Below, piece by piece: positions 55,527 to 64,000 of a stretch of 64,000 nucleotides of DNA. The first letter of the stretch is position 1. Each line of letters opens with the position of its first letter. This DNA comes from Diorhabda sublineata (taxonomy: Eukaryota; Arthropoda; Insecta; Coleoptera; Chrysomelidae): positions 9,067,805 to 9,131,804 of the forward strand of contig NC_079484.1 of the NCBI RefSeq assembly GCF_026230105.1. The letters run 5' to 3'. The notes below the pieces were generated by a model that saw nothing but the letters and a program-made list of their open reading frames with translations, was not told the DNA's origin and ran no database searches. Position numbers and translations under genes: made by a program.

Positions 55527-55870
55527 TTAGATTTTCAAATACTCTAGATATAATCCCGGATATATTACCAATTTATTAATGAATACAGAGTAAACTTTTG
55601 AGAAAACCCCATAAAAGAAATCAGCGAAAGATAGGTCTGGGTTGCAATGATGCCAAGGAATATCTATTATACGCGCGATAAATTTGTCTGAGAACATTCC
55701 TTCAACCAATTATGGCAACCACGTCATGCGCAATAGAATTTAAAAATATATAATACAGGTATACATTTTCCCGAACCACTTACTAATTAAAACAATAATT
55801 CTTCGACCTCAGGAATGCCAAGTTACCTTCTTTTGAGAATTCCAAATCACTTTACTTTTACAACCTTCTT
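55527..55870 (-). pseudogene. IS630-like transposase C-terminal relic, copy 1
   Basis: A 60-codon frame reads MFSDKFIARIIDIPWHHCNP then DLSFADFFYGVFSKVYSVFI, the third catalytic region of IS630-type transposases (F-P-x-x-x-ISR-x-x-x-x-PWPPRSPDL-x-x-x-DFFLWG-x-LK-x-x-VY). The catalytic Asp (ADFF) is kept, while the PW-PPRSPDL segment is partly changed. Upstream to 55870 the DNA still aligns with the copy at 57490-57917. Confidence 0.65.
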
Positions 55871-55941
55871 AATATTTTAATAGCAAGCAAATAACTTAAT
55901 GTATACCTGGTATACGTTACTCAAGTCAAGAACATTTAGAA

Positions 55942-56752
55942 CAATCATGTCAAAGATACGGCCCGCGGGCCGCTTCCGGCCCCTGTGCCGTATCGATGAG
56001 GCCCGCGATCGCAATGTGTCACAGAAAGAAGATTTATGTTTTTTAGAGCTTTCACACTTCAATCGATTCTTCTGAGGATGTTTTAAATACTCGTTCTCTT
56101 AAGTCTACGGATGTGTATAAGTAATTTCAAGTGCAGCGCGTGCCTAGACAAACGATAGAGGAAGACAGTATCGCCATCTTTTAGCAGCAAGCAGAAATAT
56201 CCTACTATTTTTGTCGAGAACGACAGAATCTTCCACGCGCTTCGAGTCTAGACTAGAATCTTCCTTAACCAAATATTCTCAACTTTTGCAAAATTTGATT
56301 ACGGAATGCAACAATCGTTTTGGAGACTTTCACAATTTCCCAATTTTCAACAATCCATCCAATTTTGAAACTTCACAGGCACCAGTTCATTTGGAAATGT
56401 AGTTGATAGATCCTCAATCGGACAGTATTTTGAAAGAAAAATTTAATGAAATTAACGCTCTTATATTTTATACACAATAGTTCAAAAGTTTGGATAATTA
56501 TCCGGAATTGAAAAAGCATGCAGCACGCATTCTCTGCATATTTGGTAGCATTTATTTATGTGAGCTGATGCTTTCCTTCGTGGAGATAAATAAGAATAAA
56601 CGTCGCACAAAACTTACGAATGAACATCTCCAATCAATTCTTAAAATAACTACAACGAATATGATACCTGACATCAATGAGCTTGTCAAAAACAAGAGGT
56701 ATCTGGATCCTCAGCATAATTACCTACCATGATTTTCAACAACCGCATATTA
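55942..56752 (+). mobile_element. hAT element relic (hAT-3), 3' part lost at a foldback
   Basis: The left end caatcatgtcaaagatacgg is followed by the palindromic gcccgcgggccgc block typical of animal hAT termini. The interior up to 56210 is non-coding, then comes the C-terminal part of the transposase (56211-56732), so the N-terminus and catalytic core are deleted. There is no right terminus; a foldback element begins 20 bp after the transposase stop. Confidence 0.7.
56211..56732 (+). pseudogene. hAT transposase C-terminus with dimerisation domain
   Basis: SQLLQNLITECNNRFGDFHN then NPSNFETSQAPVHLEM, stop, LIDPQSDSILKEKFNEINAL, and after one stop YPELKKHAARILCIFGSIYL, CELMLSF, RTKLTNEHLQSILKITTTNM and PDINELVKNKRY. 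These match the end of hAT transposases of the GTF2IRD2/EPM2AIP1-like group: the YPxLKxxAxxIxxxFGSxYxCE dimerisation motif followed by LTxEHLxSxLRI. The usual CExxFSxM reads CELMLSFV. Two in-frame stops but no frameshift over 170 codons makes this one of the better preserved relics here. Confidence 0.85.
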
Positions 56753-56754
56753 TA

Positions 56755-57455
56755 CAGGGTGATTCATCTTTGAACTGTAGATTCTAGACCTCAAAATATG
56801 ATGATTCTGCTCAACATGCCTTATGCAAATATTGCTAGTTTCCGAGATACGGTTCAAAGTTTAAATTTTGTTTTTGGCAATAATTTTTTATGCTTTCACA
56901 ATTTCTCTTTGAATATTGGCAATTTTTACGTTTTTTGGCATGAGGAATCATAATTTGCACTCTAATTTAACGTTGCTAATAGAGGACGCTACTAATTGAA
57001 TCAAAGTAAACTTTTTTTGGGCTAAACTTACAACTAAAATAATAAAAAAATATTAAAAAGCGTTAAATTCTACAAAAAAAGTTACTCTTCTTTGATTCGT
57101 GTTACTCAATCGGTTATCGAGTTATTTGCTTCTAAAAAGTTCAATAAATTTTAATTTTTTTTTCTTTATTTTAGTTGTAAGTTTAGCCCAAAAACGTTTA
57201 CTTTGATTCAATTAACACAAACAAGTGTAACTAGCGCCCACTATTAGCAATGTTAAATTAGAGTGCAAATTATGATTCCTCATGCCAAAAAACGTAAAAT
57301 TGCCAATTTTCAAAGAGAAATTATGAAAAAATAAAAGATTGTTGCGTATCTCGGAAACTCGCAATGTTTGCATAAGGCATGTTGAGCAGAGTCATCATAT
57401 TTTGACGTCTAGAATCTACAGTACAGTGATTGGACATTCTTAATGAATCATCCTG
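56755..57455. mobile_element. Long-arm foldback element (701 bp)
   Basis: Ends cagggtgattcatctttgaa and (inward) caggatgattcattaagaat, with TA on each side. The inverted similarity extends about 300 bp inward: for example gcataaggcatgttgagca on the right mirrors tgctcaacatgccttatgc on the left, and the block around ggcatgaggaatcataattt is mirrored by aaattatgattcctcatgcc. This leaves a central spacer of about 150 bp. No open frame of note. It lies at the broken 3' end of hAT-3. Confidence 0.85.
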
Positions 57456-57489
57456 TATAATATAGCTCCCATTTATTATAAAAAAAGAA

Positions 57490-57917
57490 AAATTATAGCA
57501 ATCAGCGACTCCAACTGATAATAAAAGAAATGTTTGTGTAGGGATTTTGAATAAAATTCACTATACGCGCGATCAATTAGTTTGGGAACATTTCTTTAAT
57601 AAACTCTTGTTGGTATATAAAGGGTTGCGCCTTCAAATTATATTATTCTAACCCTCAAAATAATGTAAGTTACCTTCGCCGCTCAAACCGTCACTTTTGG
57701 AGAATGTAAAAGCTTGTAGTGTTTTAATTGCAGGTTTTTCTACTTCAAAATGTATAATTTATTTTGTTAACATGCCCACTTAAGTAAAAGCGAGCTTCTT
57801 CCGAAAAGAAAATGTTATTGACAAATATGTGTATTAAAATAAAACATCTACCACTCTCTAAATATATTTCCTACGCTAAACCGGTTACTAAAGTGCAAAA
57901 ACTCATAGCGCACCCTG
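57490..57917 (-). mobile_element. IS630-like element relic, copy 2, with 5' end
   Basis: On the minus strand the element begins at 57917 with cagggtgcgctatgagtttt, preceded by TA. Transposase scraps follow: GATLYIPTRVY near 57640 (from the Q-D-G-A-x-P-H-x second catalytic block) and, frameshifted, EMFPN with LIARIVNFIQNPYTN near 57560. The DNA from 57495 to 57790 aligns with 55527-55870, including the tatacgcgcgat word. The two copies are in the same direction, 1.9 kb apart. Confidence 0.6.
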
Positions 57918-58625
57918 TATGTACATCTAAGTGAAGTGATTGTTCAAAAAGTCCTCGTTTAATATGTCGTTTAGTTTGTTCAGAATGTTTCTTTGTTTGT
58001 TTCCCACGAAATTTCGTATGTGGTTATAAGCCACAAATTACGAGAAATTAATTTAATTAGAAAAATGTGGTAGGGTAAGTAGGTACAGTACATTCCAAAC
58101 GGTCGAAATAAGCCGGAATGTTTATAAATAAAACGGTGACAGCGAAAGTTTGAATGGCTACGTGAAGAAAATGATGACTGAGAGTCAGGATCAAGAGACA
58201 AGCAGATATTCAAATGCCTTATTCATCAATTGGTATATTTAAAAACGACAGTTAGATTACTTTGTAAGATGTAAAAGTCAATTGAGAATAAATCCTATTT
58301 AACATCTATCCGATTCGTCTGTTTGCATTATTAGTAATGGAGCATGCGACTGCGTCTGTCATGAAAATTTTGTGTTATTGGTAAATAGACACAATAGAAG
58401 CTAAAGTGAAAAAACATCAAGGTTATCATTATGACACGGTCATTACGTATTAAATTAACAAGGGGTATAAACCTGAGAGTTGCCCTCAAATAGTTTGTTA
58501 CCAAAAGTATTTTTGAACAAATCAGTGTCAGAATTCATTTTTCTATGAATTTTTAGAAAATGGCAAAGAAGTGCTACACAATAGAATACAGAAATAATGA
58601 AACTATTCAAAAGAAATAACTGTGA
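57918..58625. other. No recognisable gene
   Basis: No domain or element end that I can support. Confidence 0.45.
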
Positions 58626-58629
58626 AAAT

Positions 58630-59075
58630 ACAAGACTAGAAATGAAGAGCGTTGACAGGCTGAAGTATCGAGAGCCAGTCTTAAGACCAAATGGAAGAAT
58701 TGACAGTACTTCTACATATACTGATCTATGGTTGCGAATCCTTGGAGCTATTGAACAAATTGAAGCAAAAAATAAAAAACATTTGAAATGAAGATACTAA
58801 AAAAAATAACGGAGACCGGATAAAATCCGGAGCGACATAATTAGACGCGAATTAAATGTAGCGAGTGCAGTGCAAAAAAACTCGAACAACAACAATTGAG
58901 ATGGTTTGGTAACCTAGTGAGAATGGAGGAAAACAGAACAGTTAATATGATAACATAAAACCTAGAAAAAAGGGGACTAAACTGGAGACGAGCTGAAAAG
59001 GAAGTAAAAGAATTAAATGGAGAATCAATATCACCTCTAAACCTAAGTAAGTAAGTAAGAAAATGCAAATGAACT
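58630..59075 (+). pseudogene. LINE C-terminal tail relic
   Basis: VDRLKYREPVLRPNGRIDST (the F-x-YLG-S-x-L-x-x-x-G-x-x-x-x-E region after the reverse transcriptase) is followed by a deletion. Then, over several frames, come RIRSD-like text and LEQQQLRWFGNLVRMEENRT, then LNWRRAEKEVKEL. The LxWFGHxxRM segment and the closing W-x-x-A-x-x-x-x-x-x-R are the usual end of one insect LINE type. Frameshifted and truncated. Confidence 0.65.
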
Positions 59076-60694
59076 TTTTGTGTCTTTGGTAAGGGATTCT
59101 CAAAATTTCAAAGTGAGAAACTAATGAGTGGAATAATATTTTCAAAATTGGGTGTATCATAGATTTAGTTTAATAATATATATTTAATTTAATAAAGATT
59201 AAGATTATTATTACCGTAATTGATTATTTATTTCGGAAGGTTAAACAATATTATTATAATTTTCACTTTAGCCACAATAATCAATTAAACGAAGCACTAT
59301 ACTTGAACTTTCTGTACAAAAAAATACTTTTGATTCTTGATACTATGCCTTTTACATTTGACAAATATATCATTTGTTTTTAGGGACAATTTTACTTATA
59401 TATCTTTCTTTTCCACTAACATCAATTTTCTTTTAACTTGGAAAATGCAATAGGGCAGACTGATCATTTTTATATAAATAAAATGTGCAATTAAGTTGTA
59501 GGTAATATCAGGTAAATACTTTTTACCTGATATTTTAGGTTGGATAGGAGATCAATTTATCGAAAAGCAATTCTGTATGTCCAGAATTAGCCTATGTGAT
59601 AAAACATAATTATAAATGAGTGAGTAAAGTTTCCAAAAATGTGAAAGGCGGATTTAATTTATGATCTATTGTAATAAAAAAAATTTCATTTGGTGTTATT
59701 TTCTGTCACTTTCTTAAAAGTATTTATAAATTTAGTGAGTGTGTACATGATTAATTATTTTTAATTCCTCGAAGATCAAACTATTAAAAATATTTTTGAA
59801 ATAGTCATTTCCTCAAGTTTAAAACGGATGGAAAACAAAAATAAGTTGTTCCCTCCATACATACATATTTTGTACGTATTTAAAGTAGGTATAAAAAATT
59901 TAGAAAGTAGAGAACTATGTAGTAGATGACTTGACGAATAGTAAAATAAAATACTTATCAAAATTATCATTAAATTATTAATCCACAAGAGTTTCAATTT
60001 GAAATTTTGAAAATTTGTTAACAAAACTATAAATCATTTATTTTGAGCTTTGAAAACCCGTTTTATAACAAAATATATTGTGTTGTAATTAAGCAACATT
60101 ATTGAAAATTGGGTAAGATATTTTTTATGGAAATTTTGTAAAAAGCTACATAGCCGTAATTTTGATTAAGTCTTAGATATTTGTAAAAGAAGCACTAATT
60201 TCATACCAAATTCCATCAATTTTCATCAAAGTATTTTTTACACGGAATAACAGAGCGCGTTTTTCCGTTGTGGCATGTACTATGAAAATAAACACTTCAC
60301 AACAATCGATTCTAAATTTAGCCAGGTAACAGAAGCCTTAAAAACCTTTGTGTTTAATAATAACGAACGTATCGCGCATCCTTAAGACTTGACATTCGTT
60401 TTACTGACGTCAAAGTTCACTAAAATCTTATTAAGGTGAAAACTAGCTTCACGTGAATTTCCTCCTCGACTCTTGGCGAGTAAAACGTGTAATTCGAATT
60501 ACACACGAAAGTTTAAATTGGTAATTTAATAGTACTCACAGAGGCTTTGTGAAAGTTTTAAAATATGAGCCAAGCGACGATTATATCACGAAAAGAAATA
60601 TGTAAAGAAATGAAAATAATTACAACAAACATCATAGATAAAAGGGAATGGGATAATTGAATGTTAAACACGAACATTGAAGTATCAAGAAATA
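59076..60694. other. No recognisable gene
   Basis: Very AT-rich. Open frames such as 59776-60024 have no domain. Confidence 0.5.
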
Positions 60695-60790
60695 AAGTAT
60701 GATAGTCAGTGACGCCAGCTAATAATGAAATTAAATAATGATTTCACGGTTTGTGTAGATATTATAAATAACTAATAAGGGCGTGAAAAT
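60695..60790 (-). repeat. Possible scrap of the IS630-like family at 57.5 kb
   Basis: The DNA around gatagtcagtgacgccagct and ggtttgtgtagatatt aligns with 57500-57555 (cagcgactccaactgat, tttgtgtagggatttt). It is short and immediately precedes the tandem array. Confidence 0.35.
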
Positions 60791-60832
60791 ATACTTTTAT
60801 TAACTCTACTGTGAAAAATGGAGATTGTTGCA

Positions 60833-61295
60833 TCCAAATTTGCCCCGTAAAAGTGTGAAATCATCATTTTCTAGATTATCGCTTATGGTAACAGTAAAAA
60901 TCCGTCTAGACGTTGCTAATTTTAGCTTCTAATTAATTGGTGCTTCCAAATTTGCTCCGTAAAAGTATTAAATCATCATTTTCTAGATTATCGCTTGTGT
61001 AACAGTAAAAATCCGTCTAGAGGTGGCTAGTTTTTGCATGTAATTAATTGTTGCATCCAAATTTGCCCCGTAAAAGTGTGAAATCATCAGTTTCTAGATT
61101 ATCACTTATAGTGACAGTAAAATCCGTCTAGACGTTGCTAATTTTAGCATCTAATTAATTGGTGCTTCCAAATTTGCCCCGTAAAAGTGTGAAATCATCA
61201 TTTCCTAAATTATCGCTTGTGGTAACAGTAAAAATCCGTCTAGATGTGGCTCGTTTTAGCATCTTATTAATTGATGCTTCCAAATTTGCCCCGTG
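60833..61295. repeat. Tandem repeat, ~111-bp unit, four copies plus a partial
   Basis: Unit starts (tccaaatttgc) lie near 60833, 60945, 61055, 61167 and 61278. Units 1 and 3 share cgttgctaattttagc; units 2 and 4 share ggctagttttt/ggctcgtttta and the cttgtg variant of the middle. The order is thus A-B-A-B, a 222-bp higher-order period. No open frame spans it. Confidence 0.85.
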
Positions 61296-61384
61296 TAAAC
61301 TCCCTATAAGTACATCACTAGTTTACTCGTAGCTAGTCGCTTTTAACTTTAACATGTTTGATAATATAAGTGACGTCTGGCAAT

Positions 61385-61655
61385 CTACGCATATTATACA
61401 GAAATTATGTCGAGGCACGGTCACCTCAAGAACACCTGAAGACTGCCAGATTGAGCAGCTAAAGGAGCGTGCAGATTCTGTTGCGCAGAGGACGAAACCT
61501 CAATCTACATTCTTACTTACGTATCATTACGTGATACACAAATATGAAGATAAAGATCTCTGGGAGCTACTGCCATCCCACATTCTGAACTTTTTAAGAG
61601 GATTGGGATTAATAGATCAGGTGTAAACCTGGGTTCCCCACTATCTTATTAAATT
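61385..61655 (+). pseudogene. Non-LTR retrotransposon RNase H/zinc-knuckle tail (copy 2)
   Basis: GHGHLKNT, a stop, then CRFCCAEDETSIYI and, frameshifted, EDKDLWELLPSHILNFLRGL give the tail of the same LINE family as 1615-2030. The DNA shares cgcagaggacgaaacctc and continues past the stop with a matching end (gtaaacctgggttccccact). The 90-codon open frame at 61354-61626 mixes two frames of the original protein, so it is not a functional gene. RNase H itself is not present in this shorter copy. Confidence 0.8.
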
Positions 61656-61828
61656 GGCTTTAATTTCCTATTAAACTTTTTTTCCATAATTTCGGATACA
61701 GTTTCACTCAGTTGCGGAATGAACTCATCCGATACACCTATTTTTTTAAGGATTATCTTCATAGTTGCTTGTAATTCATCGTCTCCTTTATTTCTTGTGA
61801 TCGGCAATTCACAAAATTTAGTCAAAAA
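61649..61828 (-). CDS. Unassigned coding-like fragment without its own start
   Basis: An uninterrupted 60-codon frame ending TAA-TAA: LTKFCELPITRNKGDDELQA, then TMKIILKKIGVSDEFIPQLS and ETVSEIMEKKFNRKLKPI. Its composition looks like real protein and it has no ATG at its start, so it is either a terminal exon or the end of another element, abutting the 3' end of the LINE tail on the other strand. I do not recognise the family. Confidence 0.3.
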   Translation of the reverse strand, partial: FLTKFCELPITRNKGDDELQATMKIILKKIGVSDEFIPQLSETVSEIMEKKFNRKLKPI

Positions 61829-62934
61829 CTAATTTATATCATAAACTAATTGAATATGAACGTTATGTAAACAGAATTTGCTAGAAGTATACTTTATCAA
61901 CGTAATTGTGCAGAAACAAAATTATTTTATCACTTTTTTCACACTAAAATGGAACTTTTATACAGAGCACATGTATTCAGTAAGCATAGGGGTAGAAGGG
62001 GTCACAGTATATCCTTTGGGTTTCGATCACTAAAGGAGTGTTACCAAATAGAACTTAGCAAGCAGATTGTGGCGGAAACGCATCATCACCTACACATAAA
62101 TGAGGAATGAGTATATAGCATGAAGAGCTTCCGGTAAAAATCTTGATATGGTTGTAACAAGCATACGAGTTATTTGAATGTATTAAATGTATTAAAAGTG
62201 CCAAGAGTTGTTAAAACTTCGAAGGGTCCATTCTCGAAAGCTTAAAGTACTTTGTGGAGTATTACTCTTCAAGTTCTATTGGCAGACTATTCGAAGCACT
62301 CAAATTTCCTGTCCCTCGCTCGTACTAAAGCGAATATTAGCGACTAAAAAATGTCCATCCGCTCCCTGACTACTTTTTACTTATATATTGAAAATAATAC
62401 TTGTTTAGAATATAAATTGAAACATAAAATCACACATAACATCTTCCATTCTCTTTCAAACGTTCATCTATACATAATTTATTATAGATAGTGAAAGTAA
62501 TATAAAATAAGCCAGTAACGGTAAATCTTACTACCGTCATATTATGCAACAAGAAAGAAACATTCACTTATTAGTTTCTGATATAGATAACAATATTTTT
62601 TGATTTGATATCATTTTTTCCCATTCCTCAATATGGTCTATTCATAATCTTAATTAGTTTTAACAGAATATATATAAAAAGAACTTCACATTCTCTTCCG
62701 TATGATTAATAAATTTAATAAAAAAGATTAATCTTGACAGAAAATTTTATTAGATCACTTTTACTGTTACCGGACGTAAACGGCATCTTGGCCGTAATGT
62801 GTAGACAATTCAATATCTCTATTAATAAGATTTAACAGAAACTCTCAGACAAAGCTGGACAAGTTTCTTTCAAAATTTCATCAATTCTTTCATCCGAATG
62901 TGCCCAGTCAGAAACCTCATTTCCGTACTAGTGG
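61829..62934. other. No recognisable gene
   Basis: No domain or terminal repeat that I can support. Confidence 0.5.
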
Positions 62935-63450
62935 TGGGCCGAATTAATATCTATTTGAGCAGAATATGGAAAATTAGATAATGAAATAATAGAAAGAACA
63001 GCAAACATAAGAAAACTGTTCAACATAATTAAAATATTTTCTTGTGAACATTAAAAGACTAAAAGAAATAAAAGTACAAATTCATAAATAACTTCATAGT
63101 TATACTCATACTAACATATGGCTCCGAAACATGGATCGAAAGATAAAGGAAAAATATAAAAATAACTAATATGAGATTCCTGCGAGCTAGACCCGATTAT
63201 ACCATAACGAAAGGAAACATTAAACAGAAACCCGCAAAGCAATACATAGAAAAAAATCAACTATGATGAATCGGATATGTGAAAAGGATGAGTCAGTAAA
63301 AGAATGCAAGAAGAATATTAGAAGACAGAACAATAAGAGCGAGAAATAAAGAAAGACATGGATCGAAGGAATCAGCAAAGCGAGTGAGATCAGGAACGAA
63401 ACTATACGAGGACCGAAATTAATGCGAATTCAATTTGATGTGATAGGTAA
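62935..63450 (+). pseudogene. LINE C-terminal tail relic (second type)
   Basis: AEYGKLDNEIIERTANIRKL then ILTYGSETWIER, NMRFLRARPDYTITKGNIKQ, KQYIEKNQL and IGYVKRM reproduce, with frameshifts, the region after a LINE reverse transcriptase (L-x-YGSETW, then MRFLR-x-x-x-x-x-x-R-D, then L-x-W-x-G-x-x-x-RM). NARRILEDRTIRARNKERH follows. It is the same broad type as at 58.6 kb and 50.5 kb, but the three do not overlap enough to say they are one family. Confidence 0.7.
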
Positions 63451-63646
63451 TAAACGAACTACAGAAGAAAGAGAGTGGGATAGAAACGGAATTTGAAGTT
63501 TCAAAACATACTGACCTATAACAATTGTTTCGAAATTATAAAAGAAAAACTGATCGAATGGGGTTAGAAATTGGACAGAAAGGATATAATGCCCACGAAA
63601 CTACACACTAAAGTTAACCAAATGAAAGAAATATGATACTTAATAT

Positions 63647-64000
63647 TGTCACGAACTCGTCCACTGACATAGATAGTGAAGCCGGTCCTGTTGTATGTTG
63701 GAGAATTCGCCATATACAATGTCTAAGTAAGACTTTTTTTGTTTACGTAAATTAGAGATTTCGAACATTCTGGATAAGATTATACTGTATATAAACATTA
63801 ATAATAAATTAAATAAATAAATAAATGATAAATAAATGAATAAAAATATATATAACAGCCGTAGTAGTCAGTAAATAATCCAATGTCATATTGAACACAT
63901 TAGAATAGTGAAAAGTAAACGGCGTATTTATATAAATCAGTATGTTAAGAATGAGATAAGTGTTTAATAATAAGTCTTAGTTTAGTAAATAGTTCAGTGT
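63647..64000 (+). mobile_element. Gypsy-like LTR repeat, second copy, runs off the window
   Basis: Starts tgtcacgaactcgtccactg and shares with 24573-25090 the start, gtagtcagtaaataatc/actcagtaaataatt, cattagaatagtgaaaagt and tttagtaaatagt blocks. It contains a local AAAT-rich run (63795-63845). The window ends inside it, so whether an internal coding region follows cannot be seen. Confidence 0.5.

Noticed and set aside
55527..57790. The 55.5-kb and 57.5-kb IS630 relics as two halves of one element split by the hAT and foldback
   Set aside because: Both contain the same conserved block (IARI and the cgcgcgat word), so they are two copies rather than two parts of one.
1..64000. CRISPR arrays, bacterial operons, riboswitches
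   Set aside because: The sequence is eukaryotic; no short regularly spaced repeat arrays or operon-like gene order exist.

Overview
This 64-kb window is AT-rich, gene-poor eukaryotic DNA, most likely from an insect with a large, repeat-loaded genome. I base this on the mobile-element mix: several mariner families, IS630/Tc1 relatives, piggyBac, hAT, a MULE, LINE tails and a Gypsy-like LTR. Short CCTAA runs, the common insect telomere motif, point the same way. I recognise no host gene, exon set, tRNA, rRNA or CRISPR array. Nearly every coding signal is a broken transposase or a retrotransposon tail carrying stops and frameshifts. I cannot name the species.

Layout. 0-9 kb: a LINE RNase H tail, a complete MULE with terminal inverted repeats (2849-4201), a mariner cut by a hAT end (4842-6600) and a second mariner (7.4-8.5 kb). 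8.8-14 kb: two unrelated inverted-repeat families, both carrying hammerhead-ribozyme-like cores, with a mariner and a LINE RNase H fragment. 15.9-18.6 kb: a mariner interrupted by a 1.9-kb piggyBac with intact TTAA duplications. 19.7-23 kb: a mariner fragment, a 594-bp foldback MITE and a deleted mariner. 24-25 kb: Gypsy-like LTR remains. 26.6-30.2 kb: two transposon-type coding relics that I cannot assign to a named superfamily. 31.6-32.7 kb: a hAT copy with both ends and a near-perfect 8-bp target duplication. 35-43 kb: IS630, Jockey-like, mariner and LINE relics plus a second ribozyme-like foldback. 46-48 kb: an end-to-end mariner copy and an IS630 relic. 50-59 kb: a Harbinger-like MITE, LINE tails, IS630 and Tc1 relics, and a hAT relic ending at a 701-bp foldback. 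60.8-61.3 kb: a tandem repeat with an alternating A-B-A-B order. 61-64 kb: a LINE tail of the same family as the one at 1.6-2.0 kb, another LINE, and the start of an LTR running off the window.

The elements do not form a pathway. What can be read is a history of nested insertion and decay. The most notable signal is the pair of foldback families around 8.9-9.35 kb, 13.7-13.9 kb and 40.0-40.2 kb. Their conserved centres read like hammerhead ribozymes with a minimal, self-complementary stem III, as described for Penelope-like retroelements. Both families carry one extra nucleotide after the CUGAUGA box, so activity is uncertain.
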